DNA of 64,000 nucleotides from Roseibium polysiphoniae. Lineage in GTDB: Bacteria > Pseudomonadota > Alphaproteobacteria > Rhizobiales > Stappiaceae. Made by a program: the position numbers and the translations under genes. Shown here in pieces: positions 40,013-49,950 of the stretch. The notes beneath the pieces are model-generated. The model was given only the letters and a program-made list of their open reading frames with translations, was not told where the DNA came from and ran no database searches. Each line of letters starts with the position of its first letter. Position 1 is the first letter of the stretch. Where the stretch lies: the NCBI RefSeq assembly GCF_014842925.1, contig NZ_JACYXJ010000001.1, forward strand, positions 186,001-250,000. Direction: 5' to 3'.

Positions 40013-40731
40013 TGGAACGGACCCATGCTGGATGCCGGTTCAGCCGATGCGAAATTCATGCTCCGGATCTCCCGCAGAAGTTTGCGTTTCATGGCCGCAC
40101 GATAATTGCCGAAGCCTTTGGCCACTTCGACGAAAGCGCCAGGACCCCGGATGACCTTGTCCCGGTAGTAGGCAACCGGGTCCGGATCGGCTCCAGCGAT
40201 CGCCAGGCCGTTCACCGTGATCCCGTCAAAGGCGAAGGCCCGGTAAGCCTTGTCGGCACTGAAACCTTCGTTGTTGATGCCGTCACCGGCCACGTCCACG
40301 ACCCTGCGCGCGCAGGGTTCCGGCACTTTCGCCATATGGACGGCCGCAAAGCCCAGGGCGTATCCAAGCGCTGTCGGAAATTCGGTGTAGCCTCTGTCGG
40401 AGGCTGCAAGCTCAGCGGCCGCAGCGGAAATGCTGTCGTCGCTCTCCAGGAACCGCCAGTCGACCTGAACATGCTGCTGATAGCGTCCGCTCCACTCGAA
40501 GCTGGAGAACCAGATGCCGCCCAGGCCCTGGATGGCCTTGCGTACGTCGTCGTCCTTGAGCGCGCCGGAAAGGCCCTCAAGCTGGAACGTGTGCTCTTCC
40601 GGACTGACACTTGATGATCCGTCCATGGCGACGACGAGGGCCAGGGCGCACGCCGACGCAGGGACCGGTGCGGCCAGAAGCGTCGCTGCTATAAAAGCAC
40701 AAGCAGCGCGTCTTTTCGTTTTCCCCAGCAT
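40000..40731 (-). CDS. DUF1194 (VWA-like) periplasmic protein
   Basis: The ATG at 40731 gives 243 aa with a Sec signal peptide (FIAATLLAAPVPASACA). The mature protein is a DUF1194 von Willebrand A-like domain: ALVVAMDGSSSVSPEEHTFQ shows the MIDAS-like DxSxS, and VVDVAGDGINNEG is also typical. Exported VWA domains bind proteins through a metal. A longer reading from 40815 has no signal peptide at its start and is rejected. The convergent tail overlaps the WYL gene by 13 bases. Confidence 0.82.
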   Translation of the reverse strand: MLGKTKRRAACAFIAATLLAAPVPASACALALVVAMDGSSSVSPEEHTFQLEGLSGALKDDDVRKAIQGLGGIWFSSFEWSGRYQQHVQVDWRFLESDDSISAAAAELAASDRGYTEFPTALGYALGFAAVHMAKVPEPCARRVVDVAGDGINNEGFSADKAYRAFAFDGITVNGLAIAGADPDPVAYYRDKVIRGPGAFVEVAKGFGNYRAAMKRKLLREIRSMNFASAEPASSMGPFHHRR

Positions 40732-40947
40732 CGTCTCGCCTCTCTGTTCAGCGTTCCAGCCCATTTCAAACATGGTGCCGAAAAAATCCTCGTCCCGAAA
40801 GGCTTGTTCCGTCATTCATGTCGTGTTCAGCTGGGCCCTGCTAGAAAACGGTCAAATATGACGTGATAGATGTCGGCGGCGCGGCAGATGAGGCAGAAGG
40901 TCTGCCTCTCCACAGCGCCCGACCCTGGAAGCCCGAAGGTGGTACTT

Positions 40948-41202
40948 TTGAAACGTGTTTTTGCCCTTCTTGTTCTGACCCTGCTGACGGCGGTGCCTGC
41001 CAGCGCGCAGTGCCTGTCCCAGGGCGAGGCGCGTCAGGCGGTTGCGAGCGGCAAGGCCGCATCGCTCGGGTCGATGAAATCGGCTGCGGGCGGGGAAATC
41101 GTCAAGGCGCAGCTGTGCATTGAAGGTGGCCGCTATGTTTATCGGCTGTCGGTTCTGGTCGGCGGCAAGGTCCAGACCAAGGTGCTGAACGCCAGCCGCT
41201 GA
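40948..41202 (+). CDS. Small periplasmic protein, FeuN-like
   Basis: An 84-aa protein from the TTG at 40948 (gaagg upstream), with a Sec signal peptide (VFALLVLTLLTAVPASAQC) and a short mature part with a PepSY-like pattern (IVKAQLCIEGGRYVYRLSVL). It lies 33 bases before a response regulator and kinase pair. In Sinorhizobium a small periplasmic protein, FeuN, is encoded just before feuP-feuQ and holds back the kinase. Size, signal peptide and position fit that model; identity is inferred. A GTG at 40939 is an alternative start. Confidence 0.65.
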   Translation: MKRVFALLVLTLLTAVPASAQCLSQGEARQAVASGKAASLGSMKSAAGGEIVKAQLCIEGGRYVYRLSVLVGGKVQTKVLNASR

Positions 41203-41235
41203 CTTTATTGATTTTTAAGAACGACAGGATTTCAG

Positions 41236-41904
41236 ATGCGCTTGCTCGTGGTGGAAGATGATGCCGATCTCAATCGTCAGCTGGTGACGGCGCTGGGCGA
41301 GGCGGGCTATGCGGTCGACACGGCGTTCGACGGCGAAGAAGGTCACTTTCTCGGCGATACGGAACCCTATGATGCGGTGGTGCTGGATCTCGGCCTGCCG
41401 AAACTCGACGGTCTGTCTGTCCTGGAGAACTGGCGCCGGGATGGCCGGTCCATGCCGGTCCTCATCCTGACCGCCCGCGATCGATGGTCGGACAAGGTGG
41501 CCGGCATAGATGCGGGCGCCGACGACTATGTCGCCAAGCCCTTCCACATGGAGGAGGTGCTGGCCCGTGTACGTGCGCTTGTACGCAGGGCAGCCGGCCA
41601 CGCTTCCAATGAAATAACGTGCGGACTTGTGCGTCTGGACCTGCGGGCAGGGCGCGTCACCCATGATGGCAACCCCATCAAGTTGACCTCCCACGAGTAT
41701 CGCCTGCTGTCCTATCTCCTGCATCATCAGGGCAAGGTCATTTCCCGCACGGAACTGACCGAGCATCTGTACGAGCAGGATTTCGATCGTGATTCCAACA
41801 CCGTGGAAGTGTTTGTTGGTCGTTTGCGCAAAAAAATCGGCGCGGACATGATTGAGACCATCCGCGGACTTGGCTACCGCTTGGGCGAACCCGTTGACGA
41901 GTGA
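41236..41904 (+). CDS. feuP: OmpR/PhoB-family response regulator, FeuP-like
   Basis: A 222-aa regulator: receiver domain with acidic pocket EDD at 7-9 and phosphorylated Asp51 (AVVLDLGLPKLDG), Lys in VAKPFH, then a winged-helix DNA-binding domain (KLTSHEYRLLSYLLHHQGKV, EVFVGRLRKKIG). Position between a small periplasmic protein gene and an overlapping kinase gene, upstream of ccmI, matches FeuP of rhizobia, which controls export of cyclic glucans. The match is by synteny and domain only. Confidence 0.75.
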   Translation: MRLLVVEDDADLNRQLVTALGEAGYAVDTAFDGEEGHFLGDTEPYDAVVLDLGLPKLDGLSVLENWRRDGRSMPVLILTARDRWSDKVAGIDAGADDYVAKPFHMEEVLARVRALVRRAAGHASNEITCGLVRLDLRAGRVTHDGNPIKLTSHEYRLLSYLLHHQGKVISRTELTEHLYEQDFDRDSNTVEVFVGRLRKKIGADMIETIRGLGYRLGEPVDE

Positions 41905-43303
41905 GCCGGTGCAGGGCGGACAACCCGTCGGACCAAGGCGCAAGCCGCGCTCTCTGTCCGGGCGCCTCGTTGTCGTCGCGGCCGTGTGGTCCGTGCTTGC
42001 GCTGGCGGTGGCCGGCTTCATCCTGGTCGAACTTTATCAGTCCGCCAGCGAGCGTGCGTTCGATGCTCAGCTTGATGTCTATGTGAAATCGATACTGGCC
42101 GAGATGGTGCCCGATCCGGCCGCTGGCGAAGATGCGCCTGTCCGCGAGCCCAAGGGAGTTGGCGAGCCGCGGTTTTCCTTGCCCTTGTCCGGCTGGTACT
42201 GGACGGTCGCGGAAGCGGTGAACGGCGAAAAGGTGCAATTCGCGTCTCTGTCGCTGGTCGGTGACCCGCTTGATGTCGCACCGCTTGGCTCCGCGGAAAA
42301 CCGTAGTTCCTTCGGCACGGGACCGGGCAACGAAGAGGTCCGGGTGCGCCAGCAACGCATCGGGCTTGGCAGTGCGGAGTACATCATCACCGTTGCCGCC
42401 GAGACCGCGGGTTTTCGTGCCGACGTGCGTGACTTCGCCAATCAGGTGATTCTGACGCTGGTGGTGTTTGGCGCTGGTCTCGTTGGTGCGGTGTTCCTTC
42501 AGGTGCGCGTCGGCCTTAGGCCGCTTGTGCGTCTACGAGCCTCCCTTGGCGAGGTGCGGCGCGGCGAAGCCGACGAGATCGACGAGAATCTACCGGTCGA
42601 GCTGGCGCCATTGGCGGTGGAGCTCAATGCTCTGATCCATTCCAATCGCGAGATTGTCGAACGCTCCCGAACCCATGTGGGCAATTTGGCCCATGGTCTG
42701 AAAACACCCTTGAGCGTGATTTCAAATGAGGCGCGGACGGCATCCGGTCCTTTTGCCGACAAGGTCGCCGAACAGGCGACAATCATGTCGACCCAGATCC
42801 AGCATCATCTGGAGCGCGCCCGGATGGCCGCGCAAAGACGCGTCATCGGCGTCTCCTGCGAGGTCGAGCCGGTCTTGTCCCGACTAACGCGGGCCATGTC
42901 CAAGATCTACCGGGAGCGGGATGTCGAGTTGGCAGATGCCATGCCCGACGGCCTGAGGTTCAGGGGCGAACAGCAGGATCTGGAAGAGCTTGCCGGAAAC
43001 CTGCTCGACAACGCCTGCAAATGGGCGAGCTCCAAAGTTGTCGTCCATGTCCGGCAATTGCAGCAGGGTGAGGCGACGCGCGAATTGTTCGAACTGATTG
43101 TCGAGGACGATGGCCCGGGCCTGTCGCAGGAAGAGCGGCGCGAGGCGGTCAAACGCGGCCGTCGGCTGGACGAGACGGTGCCTGGAACTGGGCTGGGGCT
43201 TTCCATTGTTGCTGATCTTGCAGGGCTTTACGGCGGACGGCTGGAGCTGGACCGGGCCGAGATAGGCGGCTTGCGCGCGCGGCTGATCTTGCCCTCTGTG
43301 TAA
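41894..43303 (+). CDS. feuQ: Sensor histidine kinase, FeuQ-like
   Basis: A 469-aa kinase starting at the TTG at 41894, overlapping the regulator gene by 11 bases. Two membrane helices (about 23-45 and 184-206) flank a periplasmic domain. A HAMP-like segment leads to the phospho-acceptor His267 in NLAHGLKTPLSV, and the ATP-binding domain shows the N box (LAGNLLDNACKWA), G1 (VEDDGPGL) and G2 (PGTGLGLSIV). It belongs to the PhoQ-type group. Its periplasmic domain is the expected contact for the FeuN-like protein. Confidence 0.8.
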   Translation: MTSEPVQGGQPVGPRRKPRSLSGRLVVVAAVWSVLALAVAGFILVELYQSASERAFDAQLDVYVKSILAEMVPDPAAGEDAPVREPKGVGEPRFSLPLSGWYWTVAEAVNGEKVQFASLSLVGDPLDVAPLGSAENRSSFGTGPGNEEVRVRQQRIGLGSAEYIITVAAETAGFRADVRDFANQVILTLVVFGAGLVGAVFLQVRVGLRPLVRLRASLGEVRRGEADEIDENLPVELAPLAVELNALIHSNREIVERSRTHVGNLAHGLKTPLSVISNEARTASGPFADKVAEQATIMSTQIQHHLERARMAAQRRVIGVSCEVEPVLSRLTRAMSKIYRERDVELADAMPDGLRFRGEQQDLEELAGNLLDNACKWASSKVVVHVRQLQQGEATRELFELIVEDDGPGLSQEERREAVKRGRRLDETVPGTGLGLSIVADLAGLYGGRLELDRAEIGGLRARLILPSV

Positions 43304-43319
43304 CATTCCGTTACGCAAT

Positions 43320-43335
43320 TGTGACCTCTGTCACA
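43320..43335. promoter_or_regulatory. CRP-type binding site (TGTGA-N6-TCACA)
   Basis: TGTGACCTCTGTCACA matches the core CRP consensus perfectly. It lies 17 bases after the feuQ-like stop and 125 bases before the lipoprotein gene at 43460. It can also fold as a 6-base hairpin, so an alternative is a weak terminator for the upstream operon. Confidence 0.4.
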
Positions 43336-43459
43336 GTCTTTGCCCAGTCATCGGCGTAGTTCCGCCATAAAAAATGCCTATAAGTGTAAAGACTAGAGTT
43401 GATTCATTTCTAGGGCCATCATCTTCAGGGCCAATGGCGTCATGACGACGGAGCGATTA

Positions 43460-43897
43460 ATGCGGGTTCGCACTCTTTCATGCCTCATTTTGATGACCGT
43501 CGGTCTTGGTGCCTGCAGTTCCGCGCCCGGCGGAACCCAGGGGACATGGGGAAGCCAGTTCGGTGCCAGCACCTCCGGCGTCGCGGAAGATGAAGCCAGC
43601 ACGGCGATCGCTGTTCTGGTGAACAACGAATTCGGCCAGTCCCTCGAAAGATCCGACTACAAGGCAGTCGCTGAAGCCCAGAAACGGGCGCTGCGTGCAC
43701 GCGCCAACGGTGTTGCCGTATCCTGGCAAAATGAGGAAACCGGTCGCAGCGGCCAGGTTCGTCCCGGGCCGGTCTACCAGGTCAACGACACATCCTGCCG
43801 GGAATTCACCCACGAGATGATCCTGAATGGCGCGGCTCTGACCTCTCGCGGCACCGCTTGCCGTCAGGAAGACGGGTCCTGGAAAACGCTCAGCTGA
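43460..43897 (+). CDS. Surface-antigen-like lipoprotein
   Basis: A 145-aa protein with a lipoprotein signal (CLILMTVGLGAC, Cys about residue 19). The mature part contains DYKAVAEAQKRALRARANGV and CREFTHEMILNG, resembling the RT0821/17-kDa surface antigen type lipoproteins of alphaproteobacteria, which sit in the outer membrane. The Gly-zipper part typical of the 17-kDa antigens is missing. The ATG at 43460 has ggag; the ATG at 43442 does not. Confidence 0.75.
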   Translation: MRVRTLSCLILMTVGLGACSSAPGGTQGTWGSQFGASTSGVAEDEASTAIAVLVNNEFGQSLERSDYKAVAEAQKRALRARANGVAVSWQNEETGRSGQVRPGPVYQVNDTSCREFTHEMILNGAALTSRGTACRQEDGSWKTLS

Positions 43898-44183
43898 GGG
43901 CGCAGTAAACGGGTGAGAGGCTGACTTTCGTCCGTGTCGTCATGACTTCCTCAAGGTTATTCGGGCCATAGGACAAGTTTTCGCCAATCCCGTTGAACAC
44001 GGCCATTCAGGAGCCCCGGACTGAGGGCTTCGCGGCAGCTCTCTTCAGGGCGTCTCCCTAAGTTATTGTCACCGAATGCATTTTTCGTTGCTCCATTGCA
44101 GCGCATTCGTGGTTTCTCAACCTTTGTTTAAAGGTCTGCAGATATCTTCCCGTCTGGGCGGCGCACGTTTATGTCGGCGGAAG

Positions 44184-45662
44184 ATGTCAGAAACCGAGAT
44201 TGTTACCAACAAGATCCGAAGGTATTTGCAAGAGCTCTCTCCGCGGGCTGTGGAGACACTTGTCCGAAATCTGGAGCGTGTAAAGAAATCCGGTGGTGCC
44301 GACGCTCATGTCGAATTGATACTTGCGGCATCACTTGATCTTCTTCGAAAACCCGATCCTCAACTGGAAGATCTGCCGCGCGGCGTGCTGCGCCGCAATC
44401 AGGTTCAGCGCCTTTTCTTCACGCCGCTTGACGAGTTCCTGATCAACGAACATCTGCCCACCAAGCAGGAAGGCCGTGTCAATCGCGCGGTGCTCAACCG
44501 TGTCTGGCAGTGGATCAGCCGCGATGTCCTGCCAAGCGACGTCAAACGCGTTTTGGATCAGGCCGAACAGGACACCGTCAGCGAAGAGCGGATGGAAACG
44601 CTGGTCAAGAGCCTGCGCAAGAGCTCCGTCGAGGCCGTCGGCGATGTGCTTCACAAGATCGAGATTTCCGACAAGGATCGGCGCCGGCTCGGCATGGAAG
44701 TGGGCGGCGAACGCGGCATCGAGGAACTCAGGGACATCAACAAGATTTTCGCGGCCGAAGGCTGGTTGATGCCCTTCCTGAAAGCTGTGCCGGAAAGTCT
44801 CGATGCGGCAGGTCTCAAGACCGGCAATGGCGTTCTGAAACTGGTCGAAAAAGCGTCGACCCGCTTTCCCGATCATATCTCGGTGGTCGCTGCAGCGCTT
44901 CTGGAGCGCGCGGACACACCTTCGGCCCTTTGCTCTTTTGCCGGACGTCTGGCGCGAAGCGATGATCCCAAGGCCATCAGCAACTCGCAGTTTTCACCCT
45001 TCGTCGATGTGGTTCTGAGTGAAGCCGAACGCCTGAACATCCTTGCTCATGAGCACCGCAACAACAATCCGGATCCCGTCGCTTTCTCCCAGGCTCTGTC
45101 GGAGTATCACAGCCTGGTGCGCGGCGTGGAACTCGACATGGACCTGTCCCACGCCGGGACTTGGCAAAAACGCCTGTCGGCGACCAAGAAAGACATTTCG
45201 GAGATCGTCACCAGCGAGCTGCGAAATGCGCACAGCGCTGTCCGCCGCTCTCTGCTGGTTCCCGGCTTTGATGAAGACGGAAAACTTGATCAGGATCAGA
45301 CCGTTATCGACGAAGCGGTGCGGGCGCTTCGGGTCGTGGTCATGGTCCGAAATGCCTCGCAGACCTTTGCGGTCAATGATATTGGCAAGCGCACGCGGCA
45401 GGCGGTCGAGCAAACCCTCGAAATCCTGACAAGGTCGCTGATCAGTGATCTTCACAAGACCGATGGCAAGGAGCGGGAAGCCCACCTTGCCGCCGTTGAT
45501 GTGGCAATCATGCTGTCGGAGATTTATTTCGGCGGCGACTATGCACAGCAACTTCGTCGAAGCCGTCAGACCGCCTTGAGCACCAAGATCGTCGCCAAGG
45601 CGGAAACACTTGCGCCAGGTCCTGTGAAGAAAGCCGCCGTCGGACAGATGCGCCGCCAGTAG
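44184..45662 (+). CDS. Unknown 492-aa helical protein
   Basis: I do not recognise this protein. From the ATG at 44184 (MSETEIVTNKIRRYLQELSP) it is 492 aa, almost entirely charged alpha-helix, with no signal peptide, membrane segment or cysteine cluster. The first ATG of the frame (44076) would add 36 residues without a binding site; the site for 44184 (ggaag) is also close to the codon, so the start is uncertain. It stands alone between the lipoprotein gene and the ccm operon. Possible roles include a scaffold or regulator; no function is claimed. Confidence 0.65.
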   Translation: MSETEIVTNKIRRYLQELSPRAVETLVRNLERVKKSGGADAHVELILAASLDLLRKPDPQLEDLPRGVLRRNQVQRLFFTPLDEFLINEHLPTKQEGRVNRAVLNRVWQWISRDVLPSDVKRVLDQAEQDTVSEERMETLVKSLRKSSVEAVGDVLHKIEISDKDRRRLGMEVGGERGIEELRDINKIFAAEGWLMPFLKAVPESLDAAGLKTGNGVLKLVEKASTRFPDHISVVAAALLERADTPSALCSFAGRLARSDDPKAISNSQFSPFVDVVLSEAERLNILAHEHRNNNPDPVAFSQALSEYHSLVRGVELDMDLSHAGTWQKRLSATKKDISEIVTSELRNAHSAVRRSLLVPGFDEDGKLDQDQTVIDEAVRALRVVVMVRNASQTFAVNDIGKRTRQAVEQTLEILTRSLISDLHKTDGKEREAHLAAVDVAIMLSEIYFGGDYAQQLRRSRQTALSTKIVAKAETLAPGPVKKAAVGQMRRQ

Positions 45663-45763
45663 TTTTCTGCATTGGTCGGCCTTCGGCGCCAAGTCTTTCC
45701 GCGACGGCTGGTCACATAGTCTTGCGCTTGCCTTCCTGACGCGGTCGCGCTCTATAGTGCTCC

Positions 45764-46918
45764 ATGATGTTCTGGATCCTGATTGCTGTCATGACGGCCG
45801 CCGCCGCCCTGTCGATTCTTGTGCCACTGGCCCGCAGTGCGCGCCGGGAAGATCCCGTGGAAGCCGAGCAGACCGCCGACACGGCAGTCTACCGCCAGCA
45901 GCTTGCAGAAGTTGACCGGGACCTCGAGCGCGGATTGATCGAAACCGAAGCTGCCGTTGCCGCGCGAACTGAAATCGCCCGTCGCCTGCTGGCCGCCGAT
46001 GAACGCCAGCACGGCGCTGAGACCGGAAGCAAGAGCGGTGCATTGCTTCGCCTTGCCATGGTGACCGCGCTGGTTTTCCTGCCGCTTGGTTCATTCGGGC
46101 TCTATCTCTACCTCGGCTCGCCTGATCTGCCCGATCAGCCACTGTTCGCACGCCTGTCGGAACCTGCGGAAAACCAGTCGGTCGATGTGTTGGTTGCGCG
46201 CGTTGAGCGGCATCTGTCAGAAAATCCGCAGGACGGCCAGGGGTGGAGCGTGGTGGCTCCTGTCTATATGCGCATGGGCAACCCGAAGGCCGCAGCCAAC
46301 GCCTACGCCAATGCGATCCGCCTGTTGGGCGCGACCGCACAACTTGAAACGGATTTCGGCGAAGCGCTGACCGTCGCGAATGACGGCATCGTCAGCGCAG
46401 ATGCGCAGGCCGCTTTCGAGCGCGCGGTTGCGCTTGAGCCGGGCGCCGTCAAACCCCGTTTCTTTCTCGCGCTGGCCCTTGGTCAGGAAGGCAAATCAGA
46501 AGAGGCAATTGCCTCCTGGTCATCCCTTCTCGAGGGCGCGGACCCGAGCGAAGCCTGGGTTCCGGTCGCTCAGGCGGAACTTGCCAAGCTTGGTGGAACG
46601 CAGATGGCGGGCCGGCTTGGATCAGGGGAGGCACTTCCTGGGCCAAGTGCTGAAGAGGTCGCCGCTGCAAGCGACATGACGGACCAGGACCGCACGGCCA
46701 TGATCTCCGGGATGGTTGAAGGACTTGCCGAACGGCTCGATGACACCGGCGGGAGTGTTGACGAATGGCTTCGGCTGATCCGGGCATATTCCGTGCTGGG
46801 CGAAGGCGACAAGGCGGCGGCGGCGCTGACAAAAGCCCGCAAGGTCTTTGCAGAAGATACTTCGTCCTTGGGACGGATCAATGAAATGGCCGAAAAGGCC
46901 GGTATAGAAGGCTCCTGA
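45764..46918 (+). CDS. ccmI: Cytochrome c maturation protein CcmI
   Basis: A 384-aa protein with an N-terminal membrane helix, the typical CcmI loop ([20 protein letters not shown]) and a second membrane helix near residues 94-115 ([20 protein letters not shown]). The periplasmic C-terminal part has TPR-like repeats ([20 protein letters not shown]) that hold apocytochrome c for haem attachment. It leads ccmE, ccmF and ccmH on the same strand. In rhizobia the gene is called cycH. Confidence 0.93.
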   Translation: MMFWILIAVMTAAAALSILVPLARSARREDPVEAEQTADTAVYRQQLAEVDRDLERGLIETEAAVAARTEIARRLLAADERQHGAETGSKSGALLRLAMVTALVFLPLGSFGLYLYLGSPDLPDQPLFARLSEPAENQSVDVLVARVERHLSENPQDGQGWSVVAPVYMRMGNPKAAANAYANAIRLLGATAQLETDFGEALTVANDGIVSADAQAAFERAVALEPGAVKPRFFLALALGQEGKSEEAIASWSSLLEGADPSEAWVPVAQAELAKLGGTQMAGRLGSGEALPGPSAEEVAAASDMTDQDRTAMISGMVEGLAERLDDTGGSVDEWLRLIRAYSVLGEGDKAAAALTKARKVFAEDTSSLGRINEMAEKAGIEGS

Positions 46919-46958
46919 GGGGCAGAGCTTTCGACGACGAGGAAACGGACGCGAACAA

Positions 46959-47393
46959 ATGACAAGAAAACAAAGGCGCCTGACCATGATCGGGATCGCC
47001 GGAGCCGTTCTGGCGGTTGCGGTCGGTCTTATTCTCTTTGCGCTGAACGATCAGATCGTCTTCTTTCAAAGCCCGACTGATATTGCCGAAAAGGCAATCC
47101 CGCCAGGCCAGCGTATCCGACTGGGCGGACTGGTTGAGGAAGGCACGGTTGTGCGGTCCGATGATGCCAATGTGTCCTTCAAGGTGACCGACACGGTCAA
47201 CTCGGTCTCGGTCACCTACAAGGGTATTCTTCCAGATCTTTTCCGTGAAGGGCAGGGCGTGGTGACCGAAGGCGTGATCGATGCGCGTGGAGTCTTCGTT
47301 GCCGACAACGTGTTGGCCAAGCATGATGAGAATTATGTGCCCAAGGAAGTTGCCGAGGCGCTAAAGCAACAGGGCGTTTGGCAGGGAGAATGA
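46959..47393 (+). CDS. ccmE: Cytochrome c maturation protein CcmE (haem chaperone)
   Basis: A 144-aa haem chaperone with one N-terminal membrane helix ([19 protein letters not shown]) and a periplasmic OB-fold. The covalent haem ligand His122 and Tyr126 are in [10 protein letters not shown], as expected. It carries haem from the CcmABCD exporter to CcmF/CcmH. The ATG follows a gaggaaacg stretch. The gene is between ccmI and ccmF (cycJ in rhizobia). Confidence 0.95.
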   Translation: MTRKQRRLTMIGIAGAVLAVAVGLILFALNDQIVFFQSPTDIAEKAIPPGQRIRLGGLVEEGTVVRSDDANVSFKVTDTVNSVSVTYKGILPDLFREGQGVVTEGVIDARGVFVADNVLAKHDENYVPKEVAEALKQQGVWQGE

Positions 47394-47455
47394 ACCTTGC
47401 CACCCATGCTGAATCTCTTGTCGGCAAGCTAGAAACGGGAACGTGAGAACACGCC

Positions 47456-49441
47456 ATGATCGTTGAACTTGGACATTATGCTCTCGTATTGGCTTTTGCG
47501 CTGTCACTCATCCAGTCGGTGCTGCCGATGGTTGGTGCCGTGCGCGAGGACAGCCGCCTGATGGCGATCGCTCCGCCTGTCTCGGTCGCGCTCTTCGTGC
47601 TGGTGGCCTTGTCTTTTGCCGCGCTGACAGCTGCCTACCTGAGCTCGGATTTTTCCGTCGTAAACGTCTGGGAAAACTCTCATTCGGCCAAGCCGCTGAT
47701 CTACAAAATCTCCGGTGTCTGGGGCAATCACGAGGGCTCCGTCCTGCTGTGGGTGCTGATCCTTGTGTTCTTCGGTGCGCTTGTCGGGTTCTTCGGCACC
47801 AACATTCCAGCTTCCCTGCGTGCGGCCACCTTGGCGGTGCAAAGCTGGGTCACCGCCGGTTTCATCCTGTTCATTCTGGCCACCTCAAATCCCTTCAATC
47901 GGATCGCCGAAGCGCCGCTTGAGGGAAATGGCCTCAATCCGATCCTTCAGGACATCGGCCTCGCGATCCATCCGCCGCTGCTTTATGTCGGCTACGTCGG
48001 TTTCTCGATCACCTTCTCCTTTGCTGTCGCGGCCCTGATTTTGGGACGGCTTGATGCGGCCTGGGCGCGGTGGGTGCGGCCCTGGACCCTTCTGGCCTGG
48101 GTGTTCCTCACCGCCGGCATCGCGATGGGATCCTACTGGGCCTACTATGAGCTCGGCTGGGGCGGCTGGTGGTTCTGGGATCCGGTCGAGAACGCCTCCT
48201 TCATGCCATGGCTCGCAGGCACTGCCCTATTGCATTCGGCCATCGTCATGGAAAAGCGCGATGCTCTGAAAGTCTGGACTGTCCTCCTGGCAATCTTCAC
48301 CTTCTCGCTTTCCCTGCTGGGCACCTTTCTCGTGCGATCGGGCGTGTTGACCAGTGTCCATGCCTTCGCAACCGATCCGGAGCGCGGCGTTTTCATTCTG
48401 GTTCTTCTGTGCCTGTTCATCGGCGGCTCGCTGACGCTCTATGCCTGGCGGGCCCCGATGCTCAAGCAGGGCGGTCTGTTCGCGCCGATCAGCCGGGAGG
48501 GGGCGCTGGTTTTGAACAACCTCTTCCTCACCGCAGCGACCGTCGCCGTCTTCGTCGGAACGCTCTACCCGCTCGCGCTGGATGTGATCACGGGCGAAAA
48601 GATTTCCGTTGGCGCGCCGTTCTTCAACCTCACCTTCGGGCCGCTGATGATCCCGCTGCTGATTGCAGTCCCATTCGGGCCGGTGCTGGCCTGGAAACGC
48701 GGCGATCTTCTTGCCGCCAGCCAGAGGCTTTACGCGGCCTTTGGCATCGCCATCCTTGCCTGTCTCTTCACGCTTTGGCTTTGGGGCTTTGAGCGTGTGA
48801 TGGCGCCTCTGGGTGTCGGCCTGGCCGTCTGGGTCATGACCGGTGCCATGGTCGAGATCCTGACACGGGTGAAACTCTTCGAAGTTGGTCTGTCCCGCGG
48901 GTTCGCGCGTCTGAAGGGCCTGCCGGGCTCTGCCTGGGGCACGTCCATCGCCCATTTCGGCGTCGGTGTGACGGTCCTGGGCATTGTCACCGCATCCGCG
49001 TTTCAGGAAGAGCGTATCCTGACCATGAAGCCGGGCGACAATGTCGAACTCTCCGGCTATGAGCTGACCTTCGATGGCGTGGTGCCACGCAAGGGGCCGA
49101 ACTATCGTGAGGACGTCGGGCATTTCACCGTGCGGACCGGCGGAACCATTGTTGAGAAGATGGAGCCGTCCAAGCGGCTTTACACCGCGCGCCAGATGCC
49201 GACCACGGAAGCGGCGATCATGACCTCATGGTTCTCGCAGCTCTATCTCTCGCTTGGAGAGGGACGTGACAATGGCGCGGTGGACGTTCGGGTCTACTTC
49301 AAACCGCTCGTGACGCTGATCTGGATCGGCTGCATGATCATGGCCTTCGGCGGCCTTGTCTCCATTGCCGACCGCCGTCTTCGTGTCGGAGCACCCAAGC
49401 CGGCGCGGCGCGCCACGCCTTCCCCACAGGCGGCGGAGTAG
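47456..49441 (+). CDS. ccmF: Cytochrome c haem lyase subunit CcmF
   Basis: A 661-aa membrane protein with many helices. The WWD haem-handling motif is seen in [18 protein letters not shown], and the channel entry [16 protein letters not shown] is typical. A large periplasmic loop near the C-terminus ([20 protein letters not shown]) precedes the last helix. CcmF moves haem from CcmE to apocytochrome c. Length is normal for the family (cycK in rhizobia). The stop is 6 bases before ccmH. Confidence 0.95.
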   Translation: MIVELGHYALVLAFALSLIQSVLPMVGAVREDSRLMAIAPPVSVALFVLVALSFAALTAAYLSSDFSVVNVWENSHSAKPLIYKISGVWGNHEGSVLLWVLILVFFGALVGFFGTNIPASLRAATLAVQSWVTAGFILFILATSNPFNRIAEAPLEGNGLNPILQDIGLAIHPPLLYVGYVGFSITFSFAVAALILGRLDAAWARWVRPWTLLAWVFLTAGIAMGSYWAYYELGWGGWWFWDPVENASFMPWLAGTALLHSAIVMEKRDALKVWTVLLAIFTFSLSLLGTFLVRSGVLTSVHAFATDPERGVFILVLLCLFIGGSLTLYAWRAPMLKQGGLFAPISREGALVLNNLFLTAATVAVFVGTLYPLALDVITGEKISVGAPFFNLTFGPLMIPLLIAVPFGPVLAWKRGDLLAASQRLYAAFGIAILACLFTLWLWGFERVMAPLGVGLAVWVMTGAMVEILTRVKLFEVGLSRGFARLKGLPGSAWGTSIAHFGVGVTVLGIVTASAFQEERILTMKPGDNVELSGYELTFDGVVPRKGPNYREDVGHFTVRTGGTIVEKMEPSKRLYTARQMPTTEAAIMTSWFSQLYLSLGEGRDNGAVDVRVYFKPLVTLIWIGCMIMAFGGLVSIADRRLRVGAPKPARRATPSPQAAE

Positions 49442-49446
49442 ACCAG

Positions 49447-49926
49447 ATGAAGCTCAAGTCCGTCTTCATGGTCTTCACCCTGGCGTTTCTCTGGCTCGGT
49501 CCGGCATGGGCGGTCGCGCCAGACGAAGTGCTCGACGATCCGGTTCTGGAGGAACGTGCCCGCGCACTGTCGGCCAACCTGCGCTGCATGGTGTGTCAGA
49601 ACCAGTCGATCGACGACAGCGATGCGCCTCTGGCCAAAGACTTGCGGGTTCTGGTGCGGGAACGTCTTGTTGCCGGCGACAGCGATGCCCAGGTCATCGA
49701 CTACCTGGTGTCACGCTATGGCGAATTTGTCCTGCTGAAACCGCGGTTTGCCTGGCACAATCTGGTGCTTTGGGCGGCCGGGCCTATCGCCCTTCTGGCT
49801 GGACTCGTGGGTCTCTTTCTCGCGGTCCGCCGGCGCAAGAGCGCTGTGGCAAACACAACCCCCAAGCCCTTGAGTGACGAAGAGCAGGCCCGTCTCGACA
49901 GCTTGCTGCAAGAGCCCAAATCCTAG
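49447..49926 (+). CDS. ccmH: Cytochrome c maturation protein CcmH
   Basis: A 159-aa thiol-reducing protein with a signal peptide ([17 protein letters not shown]). The redox motif [10 protein letters not shown] has Cys47 and Cys50, which reduce the apocytochrome CXXCH disulfide. A C-terminal membrane helix ([19 protein letters not shown]) anchors it. It ends the ccm operon, 25 bases before a convergent DUF2336 gene. Single-module form, as in rhizobial cycL. Confidence 0.94.
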   Translation: MKLKSVFMVFTLAFLWLGPAWAVAPDEVLDDPVLEERARALSANLRCMVCQNQSIDDSDAPLAKDLRVLVRERLVAGDSDAQVIDYLVSRYGEFVLLKPRFAWHNLVLWAAGPIALLAGLVGLFLAVRRRKSAVANTTPKPLSDEEQARLDSLLQEPKS

Positions 49927-49950
49927 CGGGATTGACGCTTTGAAGGAGCC

